A DNA stretch of 64,000 nucleotides from Circinella umbellata (GCA_025093555.1 JAIWNF010000005.1:1070971-1134970); one strand, 5' to 3'; positions 37,120 to 50,384 are shown, numbered from the stretch's first letter. Numbers and translations: made by a program. The notes: generated by a model not told the origin, from the letters alone.

Positions 37120-40076
37120 GGTGATATTATTATAGGTATAATTATATTTTGTATTGCGTACTTTGTGGTTGTTGTATTATATATATATATATATATTATA
37201 TGGTGTGTGTAAGTGTATGTATGATAAACCTTGTTTTCTTTTTTCTTTTTTCAGCTGTTGTCTTTTTTTTTGTGTTGCTCCGTATAGCTAAACACCAACG
37301 ACTATATTAAACACACGCACGCACGTAGACACGCAAGTAGTTTGTGTCTTTCAATTGATTCACGAATCAAGCGATAAAGAACGAGAGAAAGAAGGGGGGA
37401 AAGAAGTTAAATAAAAAGACAGAGAAGAAAAGCGCACTCTTCAGAAGCACTTATTTCTTCTTTTTTTTTTGCCCGCAAAGAAAAATAACAAGAAATAAGA
37501 ATGTGAGTGCAATGAAAATGTATGCTGTGGAAGTATTTTTTTGGGGGGAGGGAAGGAAATCAAAGAGAGGAGTGAGAGCAAGCAAAAAAAGGGGGGTGGG
37601 ACACTGTTGGCGCGTTTTATTTTTAATCATAAGGAAAATCGAGGTTCAAAAATTTTATTGTAATTTTTGACATTACATTCTATTATTATATAACTAATAT
37701 ATAATGCCCCTTCCTTTATACTTTTAAGGAGGTATATGGATATCTTAATATATAATAATCATGTATATTTATCTTTGTATGTGTGTTGATATATACGAAA
37801 GAATGAAAAAGAAGTATTCATATAACTTATCCACCATTTTTTTTATCGTTCAAATATCATAGTAGGTAGATTTAAGTAATAAAAATCATTTCGCGTAACA
37901 GCTATTAGAGTAATATGAAACTGATAACTTTATTTATAGTTTATACAAGTGTAGCGATATTTATCATCATAAAGAGATGTTCTTACATATGAGGGGTCGG
38001 AGACTGTGAGAAAGGGAAGAGGAAAAGTAAGAATCTGTACAGTCTAAACAAACAAATAAATGTCAAATTATTAACAAGGAAATGGAGAAAACAAACAAAC
38101 AACAAACTTGTCTTAAAATAGAAAAGCAATATATTGATTGTTTTTGTGAGAAAAGAAAGTTATTAATCATGATCGTTGTTAGATACCAATGAACATTAGA
38201 TAATGAGTTATGATAGAATTTTTTAATAATACAGTCAAGTATTCAGAATATAAGATATAAAACTTGAAACTAGAAACTAGACTATTACTTGCTGATTTCC
38301 TGCAATAACTTTTATAATGGACACACCTTTCCCCCCCCCCTTTATTAGCGACAAGCCGTTTCTCCGGTCTTATTAAATAAAAATATAAATGTCGCCAAGA
38401 ATATGAAGCACTATTTTTTTAAGCAACTTCTTTTATGGATAGCGTCTAACTTTGCTAAGCAAGTATTGAGGCGTCAATAATATAAAGCAAAGACTATACG
38501 TATTATCTAGAGACGAGTAAAAGGCATGTTATTTTACAATTATGTATCGGTCATTTAAGAACGGAGGCTTTTTTGAAGTCAAAGGAAAAAAGAAGGGGGG
38601 GGGAGAGGGAGAGAATATAATGCATTTATTACTACGCAGTGTTCCCTTTATTCTTATTCCTTGCCTACGAATCCTTTGCCTAAGAAGAACATAACCGAGA
38701 TCTAAGTTTCTGCAGTTACAAAGTCTTTCGATTATTATTATCAATACATTTCAAACAAGAGACATTGGCTTTATACGCAATTTCTATACACATGTACATA
38801 TACAACATACAGTACATCTACCCAAGTGTTAACATCTGTCTACCATTCCAGAAGAGTCCATAAACAAGATATCAATTCTAGCCAATCCGTGCAATATTTA
38901 GAGAATAATTTCATCCGCAGTTATGACAAGATTATAACAATATAGTTTGATCTATATATCCTGATAAATCGTACCTTTAATTAACTATGGATCTTTATAT
39001 ATATCACCAAAGTAGTATTGCTACTAGGTAGCTACTGACGTTGGTAAATTATCCATTCTTAATGGATAACACGACCGCCCACCTAAATTTAAGTGCACAT
39101 ATCTACCCCCGTTTCATTGTCTATAAAGTCTATTCATCAAACTTTGAAGGATGGTTTTTATCTGATTTAGCAGGGTAGAGTTATTGAATAGTAGTATACG
39201 TCTAACAAAATGGATATCCATAGCGCGTCTAAAGTGTGATCATAGCAACGTATGTACCAGTCCACATACTGAATATGGTAACAAGATTTTTTACCCCACT
39301 CTTATTCCAAAAAAAAAAGCGATCGCTCTTGTCCACACGTTAATCTAGACTCAGTGGTAAATTAATTAAGTAATGAGGTTTTCTTCACCAAAAGCAAGCC
39401 ATGTTTTGAATGTTGTTTTTTGCTTATATAGGTAATGAACATCACCATGGCTAGACAAGTTAGTATTATAATAGCCAATAGCCATCGGAAGATAGTTATT
39501 GTTGAATGAAATTGCTATTATGTAATGACTTGAAAGTACTTTTTTAATAAAAAAAATCAGGGTAATCTTGTTTCTACATGGTAAACCAACATAATAGCTG
39601 TTGTTGGCCTCGTTTTGATGATATAGATCCACTTTTGCTTCTGTTCTTTTTGATAGACCTTAATTTTACGTCCAGGTTCTTATAAAAGTGTAGCTATCTT
39701 CTGATGTAGAGAAACATAGTTTGAGCCGTTTCCATGTTACCAAGATAATTTGATAGTCAAATTGATAGTCTCTTACATGGAGATAGCTACGACGGGTCAG
39801 CGTGATTAATTCAGTATTTGAATCACATATATCTAGAACACTACCATTAATGTTTTTATTAAGTGTTAAGTGCCAAATTAATAATGTATAGGGCAGCGTG
39901 ATGCATTTACATTCTATAGATGTAAAGGGATTTTCTCTCTCACAACTATGCTAAACAGGAAATTTTGTTATTCCGACGTTTTTCAATTTCTAAATAGTGT
40001 TTCGCAGCTTTTCTCTTTTTGTTTTTCTCTCTTAATAACTTTTTTTTCTTGAAAAAAAGAAAAAGAAAAAGAATAA
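37120..40076. other. Divergent promoter region, about 3 kb
   Basis: The spacer between the divergent giant cytoskeletal gene (minus) and PRP28 (plus). It contains a (TA)n run at 37178-37200, pyrimidine and purine tracts, a C run near 38331-38341 and a G run near 38596-38604. An 88-codon minus-strand frame at 39366-39632 has fairly balanced composition but no recognisable motif. Confidence 0.55.
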
Positions 40077-41905
40077 ATGTCTGGATATCGTGCACGATCT
40101 CGTTCACCACCTAATTTCTACGACCGGAGAGATACACGTAGTGGACGTTATGACGATCGTAGTAGTCGACGTAGCGACCATGATCGAGACAGTAATAACA
40201 AACGACGTTATAGCGATGATAACAGAAATGGTAGATCTCGTCACGATGACGACTACTATAAGAAAAAAGAACATCAACCATCTGAAGAAAAAGAAAAAGA
40301 GCAACAATCAACCAAAAAACGTGTACCTGTTTCTATTGAAGAGTTAGTTAAACAAAAAGAAGAAGAGAAAAATGCAACCATTAAGGTAAAAAAAAACAGA
40401 TCTTTATAAACAATTTACAGAAGGAAAAGAAGAAAAAGCTAATTACTATTTATTTATGAATATATATATATAGCCAAAGTTTTTAACCAAGGAAGAAAGA
40501 GCTAAATTAGCTTTAGAAAAACGACAAAAAGAAGTAGAAGAACAACGTAAAAGACAAGACCAAGAACGACGAGCAAGACAACAATTTGATATTAAAGCTG
40601 AGGATGAATATCGTAAAGTAATTCACGACGATAGCAGAGGCAGAAGATATAACCGACATGATTCTCGACGAGAAGAAAGACGAAGGGAAAGAGAAATGTC
40701 GCCTGATGATCTTGATTCAGAAACTGGTTTGAATGAAAAAGAAAAGCAAGCCATTCGGGTAAGTTTTCTTTAATAAAAAAAACTATGTATTATTATTATT
40801 ATTATTATTATGTCTTATCCCATATTAAAATAATCATCTAAATATTTATCTTCTTTAGGAACGGTATTTTGGTGGTGAGCGTAAAAAGAGAAAAATTAGA
40901 CGTATGAATGAACGTAAATTTGTATTTGACTGGGATACAACAGAAGATACCTCCTATGATTTCAATCCTCTTTATGCCAATCGTCATAGTGCTCAAATGT
41001 TTGGTCGTGGTCATATTGCTGGTGTCGATATTAAAGAACAAAAGAAACAACGATCTAAATTTTACAATAAACTTCTTAATGACAGACAAACAGAAGAAGA
41101 ACATCGTCGCACAAGGTATGTAAAGAACAAAAGCATACGTATACGTATATATATATATATATATATGAATACTAATTATCAATATTTGTTAACTGTTATC
41201 ATTACAACGTAGAGAACTTATGGAGATGGATAAGAAGAAGGAAGCCAAGAAGATGTGGGATGATCGACATTGGTCTGAAAAACCTTTTGAACAAATGCAA
41301 GAAAGAGATTGGCGTATTTTTAAAGAAGATTTCAATATTTCAACTAAAGGTGGCAATATCCCTCGCCCTATCCGTTCTTGGTCTGAATCAAATCTACCTA
41401 CCAAGGTACTTAAAGTTATTGAAGGTGTTGGTTATACTGAACCTACACCTATTCAAAGACAAACTATCCCCATTGGTGTTCAAAATCGAGATATTATTGG
41501 TATCGCTGAAACAGGTAGAGTATATGTATATACATATCACCATCATCGTTAACATCAACATCAGTATGGCATAATAATAATTTATTTAATTTTTTGCTTT
41601 ATAATAATTTAGGTTCCGGTAAAACTGCATCGTTCGTTATTCCATTGTTAGTTTATATTTCTGATTTACCGAAGTTGGATGCGGACAATATGTCAGATGG
41701 TCCTTATGCCTTGATCATGGCACCTACCCGTGAATTAGCTCAGCAAATTGAACAAGAAACTTTGAAATTTGCCACTCCCATGGGTTTTAATTGTGTATCT
41801 ATTGTTGGTGGTGTAAGTACCTTTTTTGTTAAATATATATATATATATATATTTCTATGTAGGCGCACGTATGTTAAATAACTAACTTTCTGTATCACTC
41901 TGTAC

Positions 41906-41940
<35 letters not shown>

Positions 41941-43128
41941 CACTCTATTGAAGAACAAGCATTCAATCTTCGTAATGGTGCCGAAATTATTATCGCTACA
42001 CCGGGTCGTCTCAAGGATTGTTTAGATAGACGTATTTTAGTTCTTAATCAATGTACATATGTCGTTATGGATGAAGCCGATCGTATGATTGATATGGGTT
42101 TTGAAGCCGATGTAAACTTTATTTTGGATGCTTTGCCAGTATCGAATTTGAAACCAGAGGATGAAGAGGGTATGATTATGGAACTGGATCGTGGTCGTAA
42201 ATATCGACAAACAACCATGTTTTCAGCTACAATGCCTCCTGCTGTTGAACGATTGGCCAAAAAATACTTAAGACGACCTGCCGTAGTTACTATCGGTACT
42301 GCTGGTCAAGCTGTTGAAACAGTTGAACAACGTGTCGAAATGATTAATGATGAAAATAAGAAAAAGTATGTTTATTGTCATATATTTAGTTACAAAAAAA
42401 TCAGAAATTCTAATTATTTTATTACTTTTTTTTTAGGAATCGTTTACTCGAATTACTCGAATCTGGTTTATATGAACCACCTATTATTATCTTTGTCAAT
42501 CAAAAGAAAGGTGTGGATGTACTTGCAAAGGCGCTTAATAAATTGGGTTATCATGCTGTCACTCTTCATGGTGGTAAATCACAAGAACAAAGGTAAAAAA
42601 AATTACTATTATTATTTATCTAATTGATCAATATAGGTAACTAACAATTCTTTTTTTTTCTTCTTTTTATATTTTAGAGAGGCTGCTTTACAACAATTAA
42701 AGACTGGTACTGCAGATGTTCTTGTAGCAACTGATGTTGCGGGCCGTGGTATTGATGTCAAAAATGTATCTCTTGTTATCAATTATGATATGGCCAAAAG
42801 TATCGAAGGTAACTTATAATCTTATTTCTTTTGAACTGTTTAAGTAAAAAGATATATTGCTGCTTATTAACAAAAAATGATGATTGATTTTCTCCCATAT
42901 ATAGATTATACCCATCGTATTGGTCGTACAGGTCGTGCTGGTAAATCAGGTGTGGCTATTACTTTTCTTTCTAATAATGATACAGAAGTTATGTACGATC
43001 TTAGACAAATGCTCGCCAAATCGCCATTATCTAAGGTTCCGAGTGAATTAGCTCATCATGAAGCTGCTCAAACAAAACCTGGTATTGTAAAAGCAAAGAA
43101 AAAACATGAAGAAACAATATTCCAGTAA
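40077..43128 (+). CDS. PRP28: Pre-mRNA-splicing DEAD-box helicase Prp28/DDX23
   Basis: U5 snRNP-associated RNA helicase that unwinds the U1/5' splice-site duplex so U6 can replace U1 during spliceosome activation. Nine exons: 40077-40385, 40474-40758, 40859-41115, 41213-41514, 41613-41812, 41941-42365, 42437-42592, 42678-42808, 42905-43128, giving about 762 residues. The N-terminus is RS/RD-like ([19 protein letters not shown]) and charged, followed by the Prp28-specific block [19 protein letters not shown]. Helicase motifs are complete: Q motif ([12 protein letters not shown]), I (AETGSGKT), Ia (PTRELAQQ), TPGRL, II (DEAD near 495-498), III (SAT near 546), IV (IIFVNQKKG), V ([10 protein letters not shown]) and VI ([10 protein letters not shown]). 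The N-terminal extension is longer than in yeast Prp28 and closer to human DDX23. The start is the first ATG of the RS-like region. The gene is convergent with the PHD gene, with 414 bp between stops. Confidence 0.95.
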
Positions 43129-43178
43129 TAGATAAATTGTTACCATTATTATCATTGATATACGATCTCATTATTATC

Positions 43179-43216
<38 letters not shown>

Positions 43217-43258
43217 TAAAAGTAAGAAAATAAAAATAAAACTGGAAGAAACAGAAAC

Positions 43259-43294
<36 letters not shown>

Positions 43295-43542
43295 ATGTAT
43301 GTGTGTGTATATGTATATGTATAGTTTAAATACAAAGGGATGTTTTTTTATATGAAACTAAATTATGGAGGTTTGGAAGCGTGGTGAGAAGAAAAAAAAT
43401 TATATAATCGCTGTTTAAGCGAAAGGGACGGAAAAAAGTGGGAGGGTCTTGATGGGAAAGAAAAGAAGATAAATAAATATATCGCTAAATGTAGTGAGAG
43501 ATGACGATGAGGAAAGAGGAAAAGAAAAACATGTATCTTATT
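43129..43542. repeat. Microsatellite-rich 3' spacer
   Basis: The spacer between convergent PRP28 and the PHD gene. It holds (TTA)n at 43181-43214 and a compound (TA)n(TG)n tract at 43259-43320. No coding signal is seen. Confidence 0.7.
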
Positions 43543-46329
43543 TTATTGAGCAGTTTCTTCACATTGATAATCGTCTTCAAAATTTGCAAATTGAAACCAC
43601 AAGGAATCTGGTGATGTAGGCGGAAGGTCACTTGAAGAATAAGGTTCATCAGGCGGTAAAATATCAGAAGTAGGTAAAAGATTAGAAGAATCATCATCCA
43701 TCATTGTATTATCAGAAAATAATAAGGATGGTGGTTGTAATAGGTTTAGTTCATTGAAGCCCCAATTATTGAACTTATTCTCGTCTTGACTACTACTACT
43801 CATTTTTGTATATGGTTCTTCTTGTAAATTATCTGTCGTTGGTTGTGAGAACAGAATATCTTCCCATTCAGGTACGAGTTGTTGTGATGATGATGAGGAT
43901 AAGTTTTTATTATCATTTTTATCCGGCGGTGATACCATAGCTTGTTGTTGTTCCTGATCAACAGGTTTCATATCAAGTAGTATTGAATCATTATGTTGTT
44001 GTTGTTGCTGCTGTTGAATGATACCAGCACTGGATAAAAAGTCCTCGGTAACGTCCAAATCATCGCCATCATTATTTAATGTTACAGTGAGAGACTGGTT
44101 TATTTCCTTGTCTTCTTCGTCCTTTCGTTCTCCTATTTGTTCAAACATTTCTTCATCGTTCATTATTTCACTATTATCGTTTGGTGTTGTTGTTGTTGTT
44201 GTTGGAAATTCCATCTCATCGTCATCTTCTGCTAATTCATCTTCTTCCTCTTCCATCTCATCCGTTCCAATAACATGCTGTGACACTTTTGTGTCTACTG
44301 TAGTTCTTATTTCATCCTTTTCCAAACAATAAGGACAAACATAATCATTGACGATATCCTTTTGCTCTACACCAACACAATGAAGGTGTTGCCACATACG
44401 ACATCGATCACATTGAATCATGTTACCATTATCTTCTGATGGCTTTTCACAAACACATTTGATACTTTCAACAGTATATTGTTCTTCTTCGTTATCTTCG
44501 TCTACTAGTTCGTCCCGTTGCTGACTACTCGTTTCTTCTTCTTCAGTCGTTTCTCGCTCTTTATATTTACAACGATCACGATGATAGGCAAGTCCATTAC
44601 GATTTTTATATTTTTTACCGCACGATTTACAAACAAATACACGTCGACCTATATATATTTATCCATACCATTCACGAAGAGAGAGAAAAACGTTAGGTCT
44701 AAATATATAAAGAAAATTTTTATGTCTTTTCCGTTTTGATTTCTTAAAAAAAACTTTATATGTTACCATCTTCAAGAATAAGTGGGGGAGTTGCACGTGA
44801 TCGTCTTGTTTGTTTTGGTGTTGTAGTTGTTGCTGTCTTTTTCCCTTTCGATTCATTCAAGGGCCTTTTCTTACCACCTATTGAACGTTTCTTTGGTATT
44901 TGTTGCTTGTCTTTCTTTTCCATCATAATATTATCATCTTCATTATAATGTAATAATTTGGATGATGAAGGTACAGATGAATGATGATTATATAGTTGTC
45001 TTTGTTGATGATGGTGTTTTCGTAACCGTGTACCATTTCCTGATACTGAACGTGTATTTAAAGGGGCAGCTTGATGTCTTTTCCGTGATAGCTTTATTCG
45101 ATGTTTTTTATTTGAAAGTAATAATCCATTGTTATCTGTTGCCTCTTTCGATCCCATGGAAGCTAATGCTCTGGCTTTTGCTTGACAAAGTCGAATTTTG
45201 AGTAATTCACTTAAATATTTGATATTGTCATGGCGTAAATCACCTAACGATGGAGGGCTATTAGCCCAAATCCCCATACATGTTTGGTATAATGAAGAAG
45301 AAGATGATAGTGATGACTGATTCGTGGAGCTGTTACCACTATTGGCGTTGCTGTTACTCGTGTTTTTGTTACTATTGTTGCTAGTAGTAGCAGTATCAGC
45401 ACTGCTACTACTACTATTACTACTACTACCTCCTGTTGTATTGTTGCCATAACTATATTGTAACCCGGGTGATTGTCCTCGTTGCTCTTGTTCTTGTTGC
45501 CGTCGTGATGGTGATAAGGAAACGCGACTATTAGTATTACTCGTGGTAAAAGTATTCGGTAATGCTGGCTTAACAGGAGAGCTGTGAGGAGATTGTAAAG
45601 GAGCTGAAGGATCGATACGCCTACTAAGTAATTTAAGCTGGTCTGCTGATACTCGTTTAATATTAATATCAATATCAATATCATCACTGCTGTTGTTGTT
45701 ATTAAATGCACCTGGTGAAGTAATGATAGTATTGGTGCTTGTTGTTGTTGCAACTGGAGTATTCCGTTTATCGTTATGAAGATACTTCATTGAAGCAACC
45801 GTTTTACCGCCTGTTGTTGGTCGTAAACATGTACGTTCAACACGGTGTTTGGTTGCTTTATATGTTTGTGGAATAAAAAGGTCACGTTTCTTTCTAGTTG
45901 GACTAGCATTTTCATCCTGATGAACAACGACCAATGGCTGATGAGAACTATCACTCAAACTATTGAATTGTTTCTTTTCAACCACGAGAGGGGATGAAGC
46001 TAACGATTGTGGCTGTGGTGATGTAATAAAAGTTCGACTATTTTCGCTACTGTTATTATTATTGTTGGAAGTTTTGAAAACAAGTCGCTGCTGCTGTTGT
46101 TGTTGTTGTTCTATTTGTCGTATTGAATCAGTTTTATTTTCCAATGAAGTAAATGGTATGTTATTTTTATTATTACTGTTGTTTTGTTTCCTAAATAAAT
46201 AATATAAGTTTTTTTAAGAGAAAGAATAAAATTATTATTATTTCCTTTCTTTTAAAGAAGTATGAAGTTACTGATCATGTACCTATTGGGACTAAGAGGT
46301 GGTTTTGATAAAGGACTAGAATGATCCAT
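43543..46329 (-). CDS. C2HC zinc finger and PHD finger protein
   Basis: Predicted chromatin reader or regulator of about 858 residues. Exons (minus) are 46329-46283 (47 nt), 46190-44767 and 44648-43543. Introns have donors GTACATG and GTAACATA and acceptors TTATTTAG and TATATAG, and the frame is preserved. The first half is Gln/Asn/Ser-rich with one compact conserved-looking block near residues 330-390 (WANSPPSLGDLRHDNIKYL, ELLKIRLCQAKARALAS) and basic clusters. After the second intron comes a zinc finger with C-x2-C-x12-H-x3-C spacing (CKSCGKKYKNRNGLAYH, about 497-517). A single PHD finger follows at about 552-598 (CVCEKP ... MIQCDRCRMWQHLHCVGV ... VCPYC). The finger resembles the GKRYKNRPGLSYH finger of animal d4/DPF proteins, which carry two PHD fingers; only one is present here. 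The C-terminal third is acidic and Gln-rich, possibly a transactivation region. Confidence 0.8.
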
Positions 46330-48596
46330 GATGCAGTTAAAAGTATAAAATAAAAAACAATAAAGAATAAGAAGGAAAGAGCCGTGCTGTTTTGAGATTA
46401 AAAAAATGAGATAATATTTATTATAAAAAATAGTCATGTGGACACATACGATTTCACGCAACAAATATGCTTGCATACCTTACAGCCCCTCCCATTTCTC
46501 TTTTCACTTCGCTCTTATTACCCCTCTTATATCCCCCTTTTACAACTACTCTTGTTGTTATTCTTCATTGTTTTATTTAATTAGCTTGTACCAAAAGGTT
46601 AGTATGATATATATTGCGGAACGATAATCACTGTAACAGAAAACAAATGTGAAACATACATGACCTAATAAAGAATAGAGAAACCCTTTCATCAATTTTT
46701 TTACTAAGCTTACTAACATCCGTATCATTCGCTTAAATAACTGTATAAACAGCAATTATTTCGGTGTAAGCCTTATAACAGTTAATCATTACTATTTTAT
46801 CCTTGCAAATCTATTAAGGTATATTACAATAATAGATAGTAGAGAAACAAACCATAAATGAAAAGGGTTTATAAGCAAAAGAAAATCTAGGCGTAACATT
46901 AGAAAATAGGCGATCTGCTGTGATCCATGTTTACAAAAAAATAAAAATGAATTAGAACAATACTTATGCTGCGCATAATCATATTGTGTTCTAGTCTAAA
47001 CTAATAGGAATGCAGTGTTCGTACTTTTTTTTCTCTTTTGGCAACCTTGGTCATGGAAAGAATGTAAATTTACCAACTACTACTTCTACTACTATTCTAA
47101 TATTCTATTATTCTTCACTTGAACTTTAAAATATAGAACATTTGCTTCTATTAGAATATATATATTGAACCATCTCTAGTATTAGTATTTGAAATTTTCT
47201 GTTTGCTACAGAATGTAGAAATAAAAAAAAGTATAGCTATCAAAACGAACTATAATTTCAGAACTGACACATCTTTCACAGAGAGAATTGATATTTCTCC
47301 TATCTTATAAATAACACTAGACCCGTTGCTATGGTTTTAGTATTGTAAACATATATTCATTTGTATCAGTACTAATTAGTATTGATTTTTTCTTTATGAC
47401 AGCTATTCTGTTAATAACCTTTGTATAATTTATTACTTAATTGAATGCAATTGTGATAACGTCTACTATACCTGTAGTCGAGCACAATGCCATATTGCTA
47501 CTGTAATATCAAAAAAAAAAAAAAAAGTTAGTACAGGATATAACATATAATAGTTATAATAAAATAAGAAGTAGATAGACTTTATATATACTTTCAAAGA
47601 AATACTTAACATGAAAAAAAAACACAGCACGTGTTAGCATTGTGCCAGAGCATTATTTGAAGCTAAGCCTTGTTATAATATATATATTTACTACCGATTT
47701 TTTTCTTTTTACTCTGCACATTACTACTACGACGTTGAATTTGTGAATACGGGCAGCAATTATTTCAATATATAATAAGATTAAATTTATTAGGACGCTA
47801 AAGTAATATTTAGAATTTATGTTGCTCATACTCTAATTTTACATTTTTTAAATTAAATATATTCTCACAACTCAATTGATCTTCTTGCATAAAAGTACTG
47901 TAATTTGTACTAGTATATCTGTTATATTATAACTGAAGTTTCTTCTTTACTTTTAAATTATTATGAGGGCCAGTAGTTACAGCAAGTTTTAGACCGTCGA
48001 CTGAAAGTTCACTTGAAGTTGGAATAATATGATTAATTTAGGGTAATACTTTTAAAGAAATAGCTACTTTATCCAATAAGTTTATGAATATCATACATGA
48101 TATTTCGAATTATAATATTAAGTTATCCAATACTTTTCATTACATGTATAAGTGATACTGGAAGTGCTGTTTTTAGTTTATTTAACTAAGGTGTGGACGT
48201 CTATATATCTCAATTATTGTTATCTCTCTATTTCTATTTTAAAAAAATCATTCTCATCGGTGGTTAGCTATATCAATATTTGTGCATTGATAAATATAGT
48301 CTTTTCGTTTGTGATGATTGTATGGATTGATGATAGAAGAGATCATTTCAAAAAATTGACTTTGAACAGTTGATGAGATAATCTGTCAATACAGCTAGTA
48401 AATAATTAATTGCAAATATTTCCTATGTCATCAAGGACTTTTCACGGCTCAAATATTAATAAGTATACATATCATTATTTGTCAATATGTATAAATGATT
48501 AATATTACATTACTTAATAATTTTTCTTTTACTCCTATATCATGATCTCTGATTATATATGCCACCACTAAATATTATATATAAATATATTGGAAT
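46330..48596. other. Intergenic AT-rich DNA
   Basis: No gene supported on either strand. Short A tracts (47510-47526) are present. The left end is the 5' flank of the minus-strand PHD gene. Confidence 0.55.
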
Positions 48597-49636
48597 TAGG
48601 GATCCGCATGAGCGCATGAGGATCTAAGAGCCGGAACCGAACCGGAACCGAACCGCGAAAAGTCTACATTATAATTTAGTAAATTCATAAGATTTTGATC
48701 TTATGTTGGAAAAAATATTTATTGTGAAAATAAAATATAAATATTGAAAATGTAGGGCTATTTTTTGTATAAATAAGTATAAACTATTAAAAACCAGAAG
48801 CTTACGCGTTCTCTTGAACATGCATTAGCAAAAAAAAAAAAAAAAAAAAAAAAAGAAAAATAATACTAACACTAATAATACTAATAATAAGATAAATGAT
48901 AAATGATAAATAATTTTTCTTTTGCCAAGGAAATCCCAAAATGGTTATTTCTTTCTTTCATAAAACACCGCCTGTATTTTCTTTAACAGATCTAGTCCTA
49001 GCTTCCATTAATACAACTAAAAATATTCACTTTTACAAATGTAACAACGATAACACGACAGCCGTTTTTTTTTAATAGTATTTATTTTTATGAATCTGGC
49101 AACAGTACTTTTTTTTTCTATTTAACATGGCTGTTATTTCACTTACTTCTTTTGATTGATAACTTATAGATGAAACAACACTTTCTACTAATCTTCAAAC
49201 TTCTATTTAACATAGTAACTCTAAATTAAAAATATATATTTTTCGATTGTATCAACCAAAAATGTTTAATAATGTCTGTTGCTGTTTTTGCTTTAATAGA
49301 ACTATATATCAATGTCTTAACAGAAACTTATCAACTCATCAGTTCTCCATTTTTATAAAGTAATCTACTTGTTTATTGATGGATGGAATTCTGTTAAAGA
49401 AAGCTCTTTTGCTTATTTTTATTGTACTTGTTAGGTATATATACAAACTTTTCGTGCTGTATATTACTTATATATACTTCTGATATTTCTGCTTTTTTCA
49501 TAAAAGAAGTCACTGTTGATTTCTTAGCTTTTCTCAGTTCTTCATAGTTTAATCCAATTTGATCCTTACCAAAGAACAGTTCAGTCTAGTTCTGATTTAT
49601 TAAGGAGTTGAATCAAATCAAACATAAGAATCCCTA
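48597..49636. mobile_element. hAT-like DNA transposon relic
   Basis: Ends are inverted: TAGGGATCCGCATG at 48597 and the reverse complement of 49623-49636, TAGGGATTCTTATG, with 11 of 14 bases equal and hAT-like in sequence (YAGGGATG type). Inside the left end is a tandem GCATGAGC/GCATGAGG and a repeated GGAACCGAACC motif (48638-48656). The right end carries a degraded counterpart (GAACTAGACTGAACTG on the minus strand) that differs mostly by C-to-T changes. Near 49360-49430 the plus strand encodes VIYLFIDGWNSVKESSFAYF, resembling the DGW.S block of hAT transposases. A 25-nt A tract lies at 48830-48854. No 8-bp target duplication is evident, so it is old or one border is misplaced. Confidence 0.5.
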
Positions 49637-50144
49637 TTATAATATATATTTTATATTTTTTTAAAGGTTTTTAATCATTTTGCCCAACAACCCACCCACC
49701 CATCTTATGTTTTATAAAAGAAGGTAAAACTATCTTGAAGTAGAATAGTAAACTTATAATTATTGATCTTATTTTGCATAACACTTCTCTCACAGCTAAT
49801 CTTATATTTTGATTATATCTATCTCTATCTTTGGTTGACTAATATATAAAATATAATAATCAAGTATATATACAATAATCTGTACTTATAATTTATAGGA
49901 AAATAATTTTATTATAATATATATATATGTTATATATTAACTCTTACCACTCTCATTCTAAAGTTAATAGACTAATCCATAAGAAGATATATATAGAGAT
50001 AGATAGATTTAGCTGGTAAATAAAACAGATAATACATCCTTGCAAATTAATTTTTTTTCTAATAAAGAATTTAACTCTATTAACTTTTTTATATTTAAGG
50101 CTATCAGAATTTGTAATATACTACTTTTTCCAATTCAGCAAAAT
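49637..50144. other. AT-rich spacer
   Basis: AT-rich DNA between the hAT-like relic and the solo-LTR-like element. No gene is seen. Confidence 0.5.
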
Positions 50145-50380
50145 TGACATGTAGTGGATATCTTCTTATTGAAATGTCTATTGAAATAAATAAAAAGAAA
50201 AAGGTAAAAGTAAAAGTAAAAGAGATAGAAAAGATGAAGATTTATTATTTTGCGGTTGAACCGCCCATATTTATACGTACTTAAGTGGTCACATGACCAC
50301 CCAAGGATCAAATTCTAAATCACGAATCACGTGAACCTTTTCTTTGGTCTGACCAAACGAAACTACCACACAACGTGTCA
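50145..50380 (-). mobile_element. Solo-LTR-like element, 236 bp
   Basis: It begins TGACATGTAG and ends CAACGTGTCA, so the ends form an 8-bp imperfect inverted repeat of TG...CA type. It is flanked on both sides by the same 4 bp, AAAT (50141-50144 and 50381-50384), as expected for a target-site duplication. On the minus strand it carries a TATAAATA box (50275-50268) followed by a GGGCGG run and a GCGGTTGAACCGC hairpin, consistent with U3/R promoter sequence. No coding capacity. The right AAAT is directly followed by the gypsy LTR. A MITE is an alternative reading. Confidence 0.55.
50268..50275 (-). promoter_or_regulatory. TATA box in solo-LTR-like element
   Basis: TATAAATA on the minus strand inside the 236-bp element, followed by a GC-rich hairpin. 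Consistent with an LTR promoter. Confidence 0.4.
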
Positions 50381-50384
50381 AAAT

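Noticed and set aside
39366..39632. 88-codon minus-strand frame (PMAIGYYNTNLSSHGDVHY)
   Set aside because: Composition is suggestive of a dead coding sequence, but no family motif or extension was found, so it is only mentioned in the spacer entry.
43181..43320. Tandem repeats that might be read as a CRISPR-like array
   Set aside because: They are simple TTA, TA and TG microsatellites with no spacers. CRISPR arrays are not expected in a eukaryotic nuclear genome.
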